From NCBI RefSeq assembly GCF_963576545.1, contig NC_083647.1, positions 7,729,007 through 7,793,006 on the forward strand: a DNA stretch of 64,000 bases, in the 5' to 3' direction. Each line of letters opens with the position of its first letter. The first letter of the stretch is position 1. This document shows, one piece after another, positions 12,431-26,300 of this stretch. A program made the position numbers and the translations under genes. The notes under the pieces were generated by a model. It had not been told where the DNA came from. It ran no database searches and saw only the letters and a list, made by a program, of their open reading frames with translations. This DNA comes from Limanda limanda (lineage: Eukaryota; Chordata; Actinopteri; Pleuronectiformes; Pleuronectidae).

Positions 12431-15400
12431 GTGAGTACATCACATCAATCAGTCACTCAGTGTGTTTTCCATTTATCAGTTCATTCATTAAAATGTATGT
12501 TTTGTTGAGGAAAAGGAGTTATTTATGTAGTCCCCTCCCCACACCTCAACATCAGTCAACTAATATTAACATATTAACAGGATAATACTAACATATTTTG
12601 CTCCGTGATGAATAGAAACCTGATGCTGTAGTAACCAATTAGATCTAAACAAACTTTATTTCATACCGGTGTCAAAAAAAGTTGACTTCATGGTCATCAC
12701 AGAATCTCCTCGATGTGTCACCAGAGAAAGTCAGCTTTACCACTCTCCTTTGTACAAATCTTGTATTGACATTTGGGGGTTATATATCATCACATGCAAA
12801 TTATAAAAACAGAAGAAAAAGTTTGTTGCAGACCCTCACTAATATTGCCTGAATACCCTGAGACTCACAGGGACTCACAGGGAAGGTCAGCCAAAGGTAA
12901 TGAAGGCCCACTCGGCACTCCTTCTGATTTCGAGGGCGCAAGATGTAGTTGACGGATTAGCGTGAGTGTGCTGCGAATCTGGCGACATATTATGTCATTG
13001 TGAATAATCCCACATCCCAGTGTCTGTACTTATCAGTCAGTTCCTCAAAAACAATAAGGGAAGAACAGAAAAAAGGGGGGATGGATGACACACAGCGTCT
13101 GTGCCAGGGATGACTGGATGTCTGCAGACATCTGGGGTTTTAACAGTACAGAGTGTGTGTGTGTGTGCGCGTGTGTGCGTGTGTGTGCTTGTGCGTGTGC
13201 GTGTGCGTGTGTGTGTATACAGGCCTGTGTGGAATGTTTTCCTCGAGTCTGTGGGCACAGTTTGAGTGGGTACTTCACCAGTGTGTGTATTCTCTTTGAT
13301 CAAATCCATTTTTTGTCTGTCTAGATTTAGTGTTGGTGTGTATGTGTTGGTGTGCATTTGTCAGTTTGCATTTGGGTGTGTGTGTTTTTCTGTGCTTGTG
13401 TTTGGTTGCATGCATGCTTGTGGGTTTTTATAACACAAATGTATGTCTGTTTTCAGGGGTTTGCGTGCACGCACTTGTATTTGAATAGGCTTTGCTCTCG
13501 ACACAGTCTTTTGTAGGTGTGGATGTAGATAAATGTGTGCCTGTGTGTGTGTGTGTGTGTGTATGTGCGTGAGAGAGAGACAGAGCAAGAGAGAGAGAGA
13601 GAGAGACAGGTATGGGCCCACTCTGACCTCAGGGCCCCACAGTCTGGGCTTTCGTGCTCGGAATAATCTCAGGCTGATGTTTATTTACAAGCACACGCAC
13701 CGTCGCACCAGGTTAGGAGACCTCTGCTCCCCCCAACCACCACCACCACTCTTTCTCTCTCTCTCTCTCATCCCCCTGTCTCACGTGTTCTTTTTTCGTC
13801 TTCATCTTCCATGCTCCTCCTTGTCTCCTTTATTTATTTTAGCTCTCCCAATTTTTTTTTTTACAATAATCAGATTCTTCCGTGAAAACGTGGACTGTCA
13901 TTTGCAGTCCACGTTTGCACATCATCTCTCCTTATACATCTATGCAATTGTCTGTCACTCTCCCTACACAGTTGCTAAAGTAGATACATGCATGCTCTAC
14001 TCTACTGCGATGCGTTGTAAAGAACGACAACAGGATCATATTCCCATGCAGTAACCATGACAAGATACCCTAAGCATGTGCCCCACAGAACAAAGGTCAC
14101 CTACTTGCTGCTTGTCCTGCAATATCCTTGTTTCTTCTGGGCTGTGCATGTGTAGGAACATATAAAAGCAATAACATGAGAGACACAGTTCTGCTTAACA
14201 TTGCTGTATCACAACCTTCAGGATGTTTCATTGTGTTTTTTTACTATTAAGCAACTTACACAAATATACAAAATTTCAGCTTTAGGTTAGTAATTATATT
14301 TGCACATGCTCTGCAAATGCCATACATTTGTGGTCATATTAATTGTCAGTGTGTTATTAGCTTTTCTGATGGACACCACCATGTTTTGACGGACACCGCT
14401 CAGCAGAGAAACTGCGGAATGCTTCAGGGTGTGGATATGTGCGTTCATTGCATATCTGCCTCTTCCATGATGAAGCTGTGTGTATGTGAGGGAGACTGAC
14501 CTTACAGAGGCTACAGGCCCGAATGAAGCTGTTGCAGTGGTGTTAGAGGCTCTCCTCCACTACCAGTTGCGTGAGGAGAACAGACAGAAGGGGGCTGAAG
14601 GCGCTATAGTGGAGAGCAAGAAGTGGCGAAGCTATGGCGCATGGGATTGAGAGGGGTGGTTGCCGGTGGAGCGACGGGGGGTTAGATAAAGGAGGACAGG
14701 CCTTAAAACAAACCCCTCTCATCTAAACCCTCTAAGATAGATCTGAAAACGCAGAGGCTTAACCGCGCTGTGGTGAGCCAAACTCTCATTTACAACCCTT
14801 GTTCTCCTGCTTAATGTTGCCTCTTTGTCTGGAGATATTTGCACATATGCATATCAAGGCCGTGTGTGAATGTACTCCGCTACATGCTTTTGTGCACCTT
14901 TTTGTCAGCTGTGTGGGAGTGTGTTAATTCATGACCCAGGGCGAGAATGTATGTCTTCTTCACCATTGTTTGAAGACAAACGATCGCATGTGTGTGTGAG
15001 TTCGTGCATCAGCGCATTTGTGCTGTATTCATTATGGTTGCCACCTAATTTAGCATGCGCATGTGTGCGAGCCAGCCTTTCCGCTGTACGTGTGTTTATG
15101 CAGATCTGTTACCCTGTTATTTTTCCTCCATGTCCTTGCTGACCCTTGTTTGTCCTTTGGTCTTGTGTAGCTGCCCATTATCTCTGCGCCGGCTCCAGTG
15201 AAGAGGAAAACTCATTTGTTGTAGTGTGCCTGCACATCTCTGTTATTTTTCTAGCAAGCATCTGATAGAGTGCGACATTCATGAGGTTCTGCATTAACCT
15301 GAGCAACCACAAATGTTCACAGTATCATATAATGTTAAGATAAAATTCATATCAAAACAGTGCAGACATGTTTAAATCAGATTTAATGTGAGGAAATGGT

Positions 15401-18400
15401 GGATACAGCAGCTTTGGACTACTATTCACTCAGATTTGGTTTGGCACAACTGGATCCCAGTGTTGTTACAGGCGGATTTTATTAACAACATCTATTCAGT
15501 GTCAAAATATTCATGGATTTTTTATGACGTTAAAATCCTGTCAATTTTTTGCTTTTAATCAATCATCCTATGCTTTAATTTTCTTCTGTCTCAATCTGTC
15601 CACATATCTGTTCATCTCTCCCTTGCTTCTTGATTTCCTGCGCTGCTCTCTTGTCTGTATTTTAATTCACCTTTTTTACAAACCATTATTTTTTAACCAA
15701 CCTCCCTCCCTTTCCGTCCCTTCAAATTACAATCTTAAAGATTTCAGTCATGGTTTACCGGTGACACTAGTGGTTACCATAGTAACAGGAAGTGCGGTTT
15801 AATGCCACAGCAAACACCTGTAGAGCAGCTACATTGTCAGATATGCAACAGATGAGCGGGTATCGCTTTACAGTGCTACCACACACAAACTCATGTTTTT
15901 ATTTTTTTTTAATGAAGTTATAAATTATACAGTTGACCATGTGTAGTTAGTGATCTGATTTCATGCTGCAAGCTCATGCAGCGCTCGTATCTCTCCAAAC
16001 TGCATTAGGGGGGTGGAGTTACATTGATAAGAATTTGGAGGTTGACTGTTATTTTTGTGACAGCTCCTGATTCTTCCCTTACTCCTTCGCAGTGGGCAGA
16101 GACATGCCCAAACTAACGCCCTTCTGTGTACATCAATCCAGCGTATGATTCAAGCCACCACATTGGCTGCACTACACTATAGTCACATAACCAAGACCCA
16201 ATATTTGATATTTCAAGTCCACCTCTGCCAAAATACAGGGGATCTACACTCTGCGTTGGGAATTTATGCTTCCTGTGTAGAGTCAGACGGAGGACTGTGC
16301 TCTTAGTATGCGGGCTGTGTAGACATCACAGCGTTTCCCCCAGAATTATTTCAATGTATAGCGGTATTGGGAGTGCATGCGCAAAAAGTAGCCTGTCGAT
16401 TTTTGAAGTGACAGGTACACAGTAAAGAGTAAGAGTGAAAGACTGCATTGATGCCACAACTGCAGCTGAAACTATGAACTCAGATTGTCTGCGTGGACAG
16501 TAAAAAGTTTATGGACCAGCGTGAGCGTGCTGTAGCGGCAGTGCGAGAGAGCAGCAAATAGCGCTGCACAAACGAAATTTAGAGATTGCTAATGCGATAA
16601 AAGCCAACTCGCTAACTGGCTAGCAGTGTGGTTTTTCTTTATCATACATTGTTTGCCCGAAAGGTGGAGCAAAGATGGACAAAGCCATGGGTAAAGCAGA
16701 TATGACGCAATTAACAGTCGGACAAAATAAACGTCCCCAAATCTTGAATATAAATAAATATAAATCAGGATTTGTCTTTGTTAGAAATGTAATGTAATGT
16801 AAGTACATAAGGCAACGGCCGAAATATCATTGGTCTATTTGTTTTTAGAGATTTTTCCGGAAGATTGCTAAATATTATATCTTAAAAATTTTCCTCATTA
16901 CAAGAAACAGCTGTGAGTACCTGTAGACATGATCTATTTTTCGGCTCTGGGCCCACTTGAGCTCAGTGTTGTTACGGTCTGTCATTTCAGCTACATCTAC
17001 TCTGTGTCAAGATGTTCCAGGCTTTTTCCTGTTTCTGTCTCAGAATACCTGTCGATGATCAATCATTTTGTCATTTTATCATCTGTCCATTTATCCTCCA
17101 TCCTTCCATTTCTTCCTTCCTTATCCGTCACTGCTATCCTGTCTATCTATCCACTTTCTCCACTTTTTAACTCTTGTCTTCTCGGTCCTATCTCCCCCAA
17201 ACCCCTCCTCCCTTTCCCTCCCGTTTTTCACATGTCTGCCGCCTGTCTCTTTTCTCTCCATCTTCCTCCGTTTTTCTATCACTCTCTCCCCTCTGCTGAT
17301 CCCTCTGGCTGATCCTCAAAGGGAACCAAGAGAGTGAGTGGGACTTGAAAGAGAGAGAAGCGTTGCGCTCTACCCAGCAAGGTCGTCCCTCGCTTGACTG
17401 AAATGCAGCGAGGGAAAAAAAACAACACACACACATACACAGCACAAGGGAGAGGAGAGCTTTTCTCTCTCTCCTTTCTCTTTCCTCCACCTCTCTTCTC
17501 TCCCATCACTCCTGAGCTGTTTGATATCTCACTTTTACTCTCCTTCAGCAGGGGCTCGGATCTAAAAGCTCTCTACGCAAACTCGTAAGCCCCCTGAGCT
17601 ACAGTGTTTTACCTCTATTTCTATTCCCTCTTCCTCTCTCTTTCTTGCTCTTTCTGTTACTTTTTCTTCCTCTGTCTTCAAACAGACCGTCACTGTAATG
17701 TGTTCTGCCTTACAGAGGGGGAAAAATGATGTTGAAATACCCTGACACACACCCACATTTTTACCAATAATGTACAGTTTATGTAGAAGGTTGCATTCGC
17801 TTCTCTCTTTGATAGAACTGTTCCACGGAATTTGCTTCTTTTTCTGTACAAATTATTGATTATGAGAGGTCAAATGGGTGTTACTCTGCTTAGAGAGTTA
17901 CCTGCTTAAGATTCAGTTTTCTTTTGTTATATAATGTTTTATGGGGCTGCAGAGAAGATAACAACTGTGAACGACATGGTGTCACGTTGTGTAGCTCGTT
18001 CAGATTTTCCCTCTATCTTTCAAACTAGCTTAGACAATTAGATAATTGAAGAAAATGTGCTTTTCTTTGGGGGCATTTGGGGTTAGAATTTGTTGGGTAG
18101 CTTAATTTTACAGTTGATGTTGTGAGATATAGCTTTTTTGGAAGGGATCAAGTATCCCACGAGAATGGCATAGTTTTGAGAAAGGGCAAGATCAGGGTCA
18201 CTTGGCTCAACTGGGAGTCAGTGGGGAATGTGCTGTTTCTGGTCTTTATACATTTCAATTAAAGATATGAACATCTGTGTATGATGACCATCACACACTG
18301 GAGTTTGATGATACTGTCAAAGTTAGCCTGTTGAACAGCGCGGAAAACAGCTCACACTCCTGTTTTCAACAGGCTTTTTAAATTGGTTCAGTCGTTTGTT

Positions 18401-20715
18401 TTTAGTACTGTAGAATGTAGAGTAAGGGTTCTCTCACACCTTCCTTGTTTGTTAAAGTCTGAACCAAAATAACCGATGTGAAAGGTGACTCAGACCACGG
18501 TCCAGACCAATAGAGCAAAATGTATATGGACCAAAAGAAGTAGTGTTGTTCCGAATCAAACAGAACCAGGATTTGGTTTGTTTGCAGTGTAAAAACTCTT
18601 TTGGAGAGTTTGGACTTTCAGACACATTAGGAGCAGTTGACGCAGTGTTTAACAATAGAAGAAGAAAAAGAAGCAGAAGTCTATCCAGAAACTGAGTCGC
18701 TCTATTATGGAGCAATAGTATGTACCAGCACCCACCTACGAACCAATCATTGTCAAGTATAGGTAGATGCAGTCCGAATAAGTGAAGATGACAGGACATG
18801 CGTATGTCACACACAAGTCGATAATCTACTTCCTACATTGTAATTTGAAACCAAAATTGGATAAAATGTTTTCATTGTAACAAAAATGTGAACCTTGATC
18901 CGGACCATGATCCTGACTTCCCCGTCTGAAAATAACCCCAAGAACATTTCAATTGTTTTTCACCATTCTCCCTGCTCTTTAGACAGTAACGTGTTTGATA
19001 GCCAGAGATATAAATAAGAGAGTCTTCTAGTAGACAATAAACTGACATTTGAGAGTATTACAGACAAAGTGTACAAGAAAAGCCGGCAGCGTCTCTTTTG
19101 TCTCAGGAAGCTCTCTAAGTTTCAGTTTGACAGAAGCCTGAAGACAGTGTTGTATTAATCTTTAACTGAGTCTGTGCTCACTTTCTCTTTTCACTGTCAG
19201 TTTGAATCTCTCAAGGTTAAAAGCAGAAATGTACTCAATAAGGTATTTCATATCAGCAGCAGGAAATGGAAACTCAAGTGGATACATACAACTAACAGTT
19301 ATTTACGCAATCTTTATATCAAATGTTTTACCCTCCTAAGTTTATACGTTGTCAATAATTGGTTTTCAGTCTTTTTTTACCTATTTAATTTTGTGCTTTA
19401 TTTTTGTATTTTGTATTATGGTCTAAGGGTTGTATTTATGTGCCCTTTGTGCATCCCAGTGCTGCGTAACCAGTTGCACCATGGGGACTGATAGTCATTG
19501 ACTGTTCTACCAGATTGGGCAAAGGTTTTCAGAAGATGCAGATCAAACATATCTGTCCCAGTGGAATAACATCAATCTTACACAAAGCATCAAACTATTT
19601 CTGCCAAGACAACTTAGTCTAGAGGATCCTTTAGGCAACCCTGTTTTTAAATCATTGTTTCACATTCTCAAAAAAGCTGTGTGCTCCAGAGGGCATGGAA
19701 ATTTGTTTTAACAGAAACAAGCTGCGATTGAATATAACACTTCAAGCTAGTATGGCAACCACTGTAAGACACTGTCACGTATGTAAGGAAATTAGGATTC
19801 ATTTGCAGTCTCATTTGTGTCAATATAATTAGTTTCAATTAAATGTGTGTTGCTCTGTTTTGCTCTCCACGTCCTAAGGGAACTCTCTTGCTCTTCAGCT
19901 GCTGAATGTTCATTTAACCAGTTCACAAATATTTTGTCTTCTATTGCTGAGCATTTAGTGGACAGTGGGGTGTAGGAGCTTTACTACTAAAAACTGTTTG
20001 TTACTATGGTAAAAAAACAAAACGGATGAGTGTAAAACATTAAAGCTGTGAGCTGAAAGACACTAAATGTCATGAGCGCATTAAGGAGCGCCAGTGTGGG
20101 TTCATCACTACGAGCAGCCATTTCCACATAGTTGCTTATACACATATTTTTTCAAATTTTCATTTGAAGGAACTCAAACATAAGATTTAATTCATCCTTC
20201 ATGTTGCATTGCTCTTTTAGAGCATTTAGCCAGACGTGTTTCTTCAAGCACCTACCTCCAGCAGTAAAATACTCATTAGCATGTTTTATTTAGGTTTTAT
20301 TTATACCAGTGAAAGATTTGAGTAAGTGATGAGATGGTGTCCGTGCAGCTCGAAGCACTTTCACAGAATTTCTTTGTTTCATTCGCAATCATCGTTTGGA
20401 ACCACTTCTGCCGTTTTTTTGATTTCTATCTACATTGTGTTTTTATTCTCCTTCTCCAACTGTTCTATAAGCAGACCCATCGCTCCTTTCATTTTCACTT
20501 TTGCTTCTCGTTTACCTGATTTTACTGTGCCCATGAGATGAGTTGGATACATCTCTCCTTCCCCCAGAAAACCTGCTGCATTGCATAAAAGAATCGAGTG
20601 GGCACCGTCTCTGCCCCCAAACCAGATTTAGGAGCCCAGAAAAATCAACACAGAGAGACAGTTTTAGGCTGCAGTGCACTAATGTTTGTGTATCTGCATT
20701 TGCCTTTAGGTGCCT

Positions 20716-20746
<31 letters not shown>

Positions 20747-23280
20747 CGTGTACGTGCACACACATTTAAGCGCGCATGCTAGCCTGCCCCCTGATGTGTG
20801 TGAGTATCTGTGTGTGCATGTGCCTGTGTGGGTGTACAGTTTGTGTGTGTCCCTTCTCCAGGGTCTGTAGAGGTGTTGTATAGTCTTTGAAAATCTTTGC
20901 ATTGCGATAAGATATTTTTCAAGGTTTTGTGAACATCTTGTCACAGTCGGAAATTGTCAGTCTGATAGCATAAATTCACCCCTAACCCAGCGAACCCACT
21001 CGGCAGCGGAAAACATCAGCGTAGACACGTCTCTCACTCAAAGCACTCTGCTACTTCTTCCTCCTTGTCACCTTGAACACTTCTGCATTATGTGGCTGCA
21101 TGAATTGAGTTTTGTGATGCGGCTTTGTAATTGGTAACACACCCTTCTCAATATGTAGGCCTTTCGCATGCAAAAAAGTTTTTTTGTGAAATATCTCCAC
21201 TGAATCTGTCAATAAGAAGGCTGTCGTAAAGAGACATGACTTAAATATGTCTTTGGAAATTCTGATACAATTTTTAAAAATTACATAAAATCAGGTTACC
21301 ATGCAAGATAGAAATCATACAAACATATTTTATTGATTATCATGTTAGTTGTCAATGTGTGTGTACTGTAAAAAATATTATTATGAATTATAATGTGGTG
21401 GTCAGTGTTAATCTTGTGCCACTGAGAAGTTAAATATTTTATCAGTCCTTCATTCTGGTTGAGGACACATTTGGGGTGTAATGGAAAAGTGATTTGTTTT
21501 CTTGTTTCACCATATATTGAACAAATCTTAATTGCTTCCTGCAATGTGTTAATTTATAAAGTTTGACTGCATGCAAACAGAGAGAAGTATATATTTTTAA
21601 TGCTTTTAATCTATTCTGTTCCATTTAACATGTGTAACTAGCAATACAGCTTTGAGGGTCTTCACTTGCAGTCAGGACTGAGTCCGAACGCATCCTGTGT
21701 AGACACAGATAGAGGACTAAGATCTGCTCTGCTAAGGTGCCTTCATTATGCAGGCTGTGTTAGGCTCAGAAAATCATATTGGTTTCACAAAGGGAAGAAT
21801 TCTGATTTGGAAAGAAGCCTTATTCTGTTGTGTGCTTCAATTTAACATAGACTTTTTTTAATATTTAACAAAGGTCAAGATCCCAGTCTCAACCAAGCAC
21901 TTGGAGTGCCTTGGCATTACTATAAAAAATGTCACCATATTCTGGTGGCTATGGGTAGATGTTAGCATTGATTACAGGCATGGACTTTAGAAGGAAAACA
22001 TATGAACTTGTCAAGTCAAGTGAAAATTTTGCTGACACATTCATGTTCTGCAACTTAGCTGATCATTTAAATAGTTTCTCTTATTGTTGATGAAATATAT
22101 ATATATATTCATATTTTATATTTCTCACAAAATGTTGTTTGTAAATTATTAGTATGTAAATGCAATTCGTATGCGAAATGGTTGCTTGTGTGGTACAAAC
22201 TGTGTTATTTTGTGATGACAGTGTTATTTCAGTTTTTTGTTCCGCAAATATAGCTTATTCCATCAATCAATGAAACTTAATTTTTATAGCATCTTTTAAA
22301 CGGGCTTTATGTAGTTCAAGGTGCTTCACACATAACTAATGAGCCATGGGTAAAACAAAAAACATTGAATAAGTAAAATTTAAAAGCTATAATAATAAAA
22401 AGGTAAAATAAATAGAAGAAAAGGGTCAATAACAGGGGATAAAACATATTCAATATAGTTTTATTACAAGAAAGGTCAAATGGAATATCATTTACAACAT
22501 AGATGCAATAAAATATTGTCTGTAAACCCTTCGCAATCAAAAACTAGGCCAAAGAGGTTTGGAGCTTGCGTTCAAAGATCTCTCAGGTCGTCAGGCAAAC
22601 TGTTGCAGTGACTTAGAATATAAAAACTAAAAGTTGCCTTAAGGTAAGTAAGAAAAAAGAAGAAACCAATGTATGGACTTTCGTCTGTATGTTCCCTCTT
22701 TTTCTGTCCTGGTCAGCACTCAAGCTTAATAGTTCAGAATCAGCTGTTTTATGACATTTTTAGGCATGAAATTGTGATTATACAACAACATGCATGGGTG
22801 TACATGGAGCTCACGTGGCCGGCAGTAGCCAATGATGTTTGATAGGTGAAATAGAATCATTTTCGTCCAGTATTCTAGTGAGAGTGTTCAATGACTGCTA
22901 AAAGTTCTGATTAATCTGGATTTCTCCAAGTGGATGATGAATAAAGAAGCAAAGAAACACTCGAAACGTGGTCACCTCATAACAGAAAGGTTTCTGACTC
23001 CTATTGACATAAGCCAAGAGAGCCTTAACAGTGTAACAGTGGAGGAATAGGATGTTATTTAGTCTACAGAGTCAACAAACGGAGTCATATGTGGACCTCT
23101 AAGGACCCTCCAGGCTTTAGGAAATGAAGGAGGCAATCAAAATGGAAATGTTCCTGCTTTGAAACTACATTTGAATCTCCAAACAGTTCTACTAGGCCTT
23201 ATCTTTCACTTGGGTAATGAATCATGTCTGCCCTCTTTACAATTCTGCCTTTATCTGTTCTCACGCTGTCACTGCACTGT

Positions 23281-23340
<60 letters not shown>

Positions 23341-26300
23341 AAACCACACACAAACAAACAAACTGAGCTTCGTCACCATAGCACCTGAGTCACGCAGGAT
23401 AATCTAAGTGCTTGATGAAGTCACCGGCAGCCCTGTCACTGTACAGTGTGTGTTCGTTCACATGTACGCATGTATACAGTCTAGTGTAAATATGTCATAC
23501 AGTAGGTTACATTGCTCAGAGGGGTTGTGTTCGGCGGCACGTTGATGACTGAAGTGTGTGTGTGTGGGCAGTGTTTAGAGTGGTGTCACCAGTGGAGACA
23601 GAAGCGGGGGACTCTTCAGGGTGCCACTTTGAAAGTAAAACACCATTATGTCTCCATTCTGAGCCCTCCCACAGAAAGCTCAATTTAAAGCAGTTTAATA
23701 CTCGTACTGGAGTTGCATACCACTGTACAGAAAATTCGCAGAAACGCTTTAGGCACTATTTCCAAATGGCAATTCTACCCATTACTCAACAAACTGTGCA
23801 AAAATGCAAGCTTATACTGTGTTTGTATTTAAAAGTGGACCCTATTCAAAAAGTGCACTCAGATATCGTGCTTCTATCATATCTATGGTGGACCTTTTCT
23901 TAAGATGAGCACCCACTGTTTCTTTAAAGAGGGACACTGCTGGTTTTACACATTTACAAAGGTCAGTGTTGTAGTTGTGGGTAGTACCACTGAGCCTTTT
24001 ATAAACAGCTTTATAATGCCTTCTCTAGCCCAGAAGCAGCTGTGCCGCGTCCAAGAAAATATTTAATCAGGATAATAACAGTTTGGACTTGACTACAAAT
24101 TTATAACACAAGAAGGCATCGCTACAAACTGGGGGTATGGAGTTTGAAAGACAAAATCATTAACTGGCCAGAGAGGCTCTAACAAAAGATGATATTGGTT
24201 GCATCATGAAGAATTTATGATGAAGTGTTTCTGGAGCCTGACCCACTTAAACTTTAAAATACTGTGTATGTGCCCCAGAGCATTTTAAGGGAGCCCCAGG
24301 TAAGAGGGACCTGATGGGGCAAAACCACATTGTTCCAATCTGCCAAATATTGTATTATTATCAAATTTAATTAAATTTAAGTAGCTGCCTTTGGTTTTCA
24401 GCTTGTCTAAAATTAAGTGTAGCTTATTGCATAAGACGGTTTACAGTCATGGGTTTGAATCCAATGACAGTGGTGTGTCGATCATGACCTGAAGGTAAAA
24501 GTTTGACCTTAAGGCAAGACCAGTTTGTAACTGCTGTCGTATAATTTTAACATGTTGAAAGAGCTTTTGTTTGTTGCACATGAACACAGTGCCTTATCAG
24601 TCCTCCTTCAAATTAGTACTCCAGAGGCAAAACCGCTGAAATACAAAGTGCACCACATTTGTTCAATTGACACAAATGACTGACAAACACTCCACCATCT
24701 ATTTTGTGCCTCTGTCCGCATTTCCATCTGAATGATTAGGAGCTATTCTTAGATCTGTGGGAGGATAGATGGGCATCATTTAGATTTTCCTTTTTCAAAG
24801 GCTTCTCTCCTCATCGCTGTAAGCTATTTTTCAATCGACCATTTGTCGGCACACGGCAAAATGTACAGGATAATGCTAATTGTGTGAAAAGCCTTGTGTA
24901 TATGGTGGCTCTGGAGTTTTTGAGAAAATAATCCTTTTGACAATGAGAACAGCTTCATCAGTTTGCGTGGCATCGCAGTTTCAAAACGATTGAAGTAAAC
25001 ACTGTTAACATATTTCCATCTTTGAGGATGGATGTGATTCTTATCTTTAGCAAAATTTGAATTTACACCATCACAAAACTAGATTAGATCAGCTCTTTCC
25101 TACACAAGGCAAGCGGTAGTTATTTATTCTGAAAGAATGTGCATGTAGACTCGCACGGCTGCTTTTGGACTTTCCCTGACCCCTGTTAACACATCATTTT
25201 TCCTGTAAACTTTGTGGGTTTTGGTCATGACGGTAAGATGTGCTCCACCTTCCTGCTCACAACTCCCACAACGTTTCTTTGGGAGTCTGAGCATTGTGAA
25301 ATTCTCTAGATGTCTGTGTGATCTGCTGCTGATCAGAATGACAAAATGTGGAAACTATTTTCACGTACATCACACATCTGTGGATGGATGATGTTATCCA
25401 TTGGTGGGATCATGATTTGTGGTTCTGTTACTCACTGTTATGTTTCACCTTTTAATACACAATTACCATTTGCACATCATAGACTTTCTGATCAACTAAA
25501 GAACCAGCCTCAGGGGCTGCATCTTAACATATGTGATCTTTGACATTTGGAAAGATCGTACAGGATGTGTGCTATTTACATGCATCATGCACGCTTAACC
25601 TGGTAAACGTCTGTCATCCACGACAATGTTTCTTTTAAAATGACATAAGAGCGTCTCTAAATGTCCTGAGACTGTCCTGCTCTAATGATGAATGGAATAA
25701 AAATGGAAAGCATTGGAAGAAGTCCTCTTCTATGTGTCTTAAAGTGAGCATTAAAAGCCAATAAGCGGTTCCTTAAGACCTTTAACCCATCCTCAGGGTA
25801 TTCACTTTGTTTTTTGCCCCAGATCAGAAAAAACTGAGGGAGTGACTACTTCGCTTGGTTAGTCACCGGGGAGCTGCAGCAGCATGATTAAACAAGCATG
25901 CACTAATCACTAATGGAGCTGCGCTGCAGGATTGAATCAGGACGTCAAAATAATATAAGAACGAGTGAAGGAGGATGATGATGCCACAGGCACAAATCAC
26001 GTTATTTTTAACTACAGAGCAGCAAATTCATGTTCTTAGTTCAAATTCATTTCCATAAAATCAGGTGGTCACATAAAGTCCAAGGATCTCTAAATAGAGC
26101 TCTGTTTTAAAAGTAGATACATGGCAAAGATCGGGGCAGGTGTATAAAGGCATTTTGAAGCTCGGAGTGTTTCCAGGAGCACAGTGGCCTCAATAATTAT
26201 GTAATGGAAGAAGTTTAGAGCAGCCAGGCTTCCTCCTTTGGCCGTCTGTCCAAACTGTGCAACTGGGAGCAGAGGGCCTTATTCAGAGAGTTGACCTAGA

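Noticed and set aside
13533..14054. 173-residue + strand frame, among the longer ones in the window
   Set aside because: It starts in GT/GA microsatellite and continues through CT-rich sequence; composition is that of simple repeats.
15450..17110. Possible ancient duplication: CAGTGTTGTTAC blocks near 15460 and 16967 followed by similar CT-rich text
   Set aside because: The resemblance fades into low-complexity pyrimidine sequence after about 60 bases; chance cannot be excluded without an alignment.
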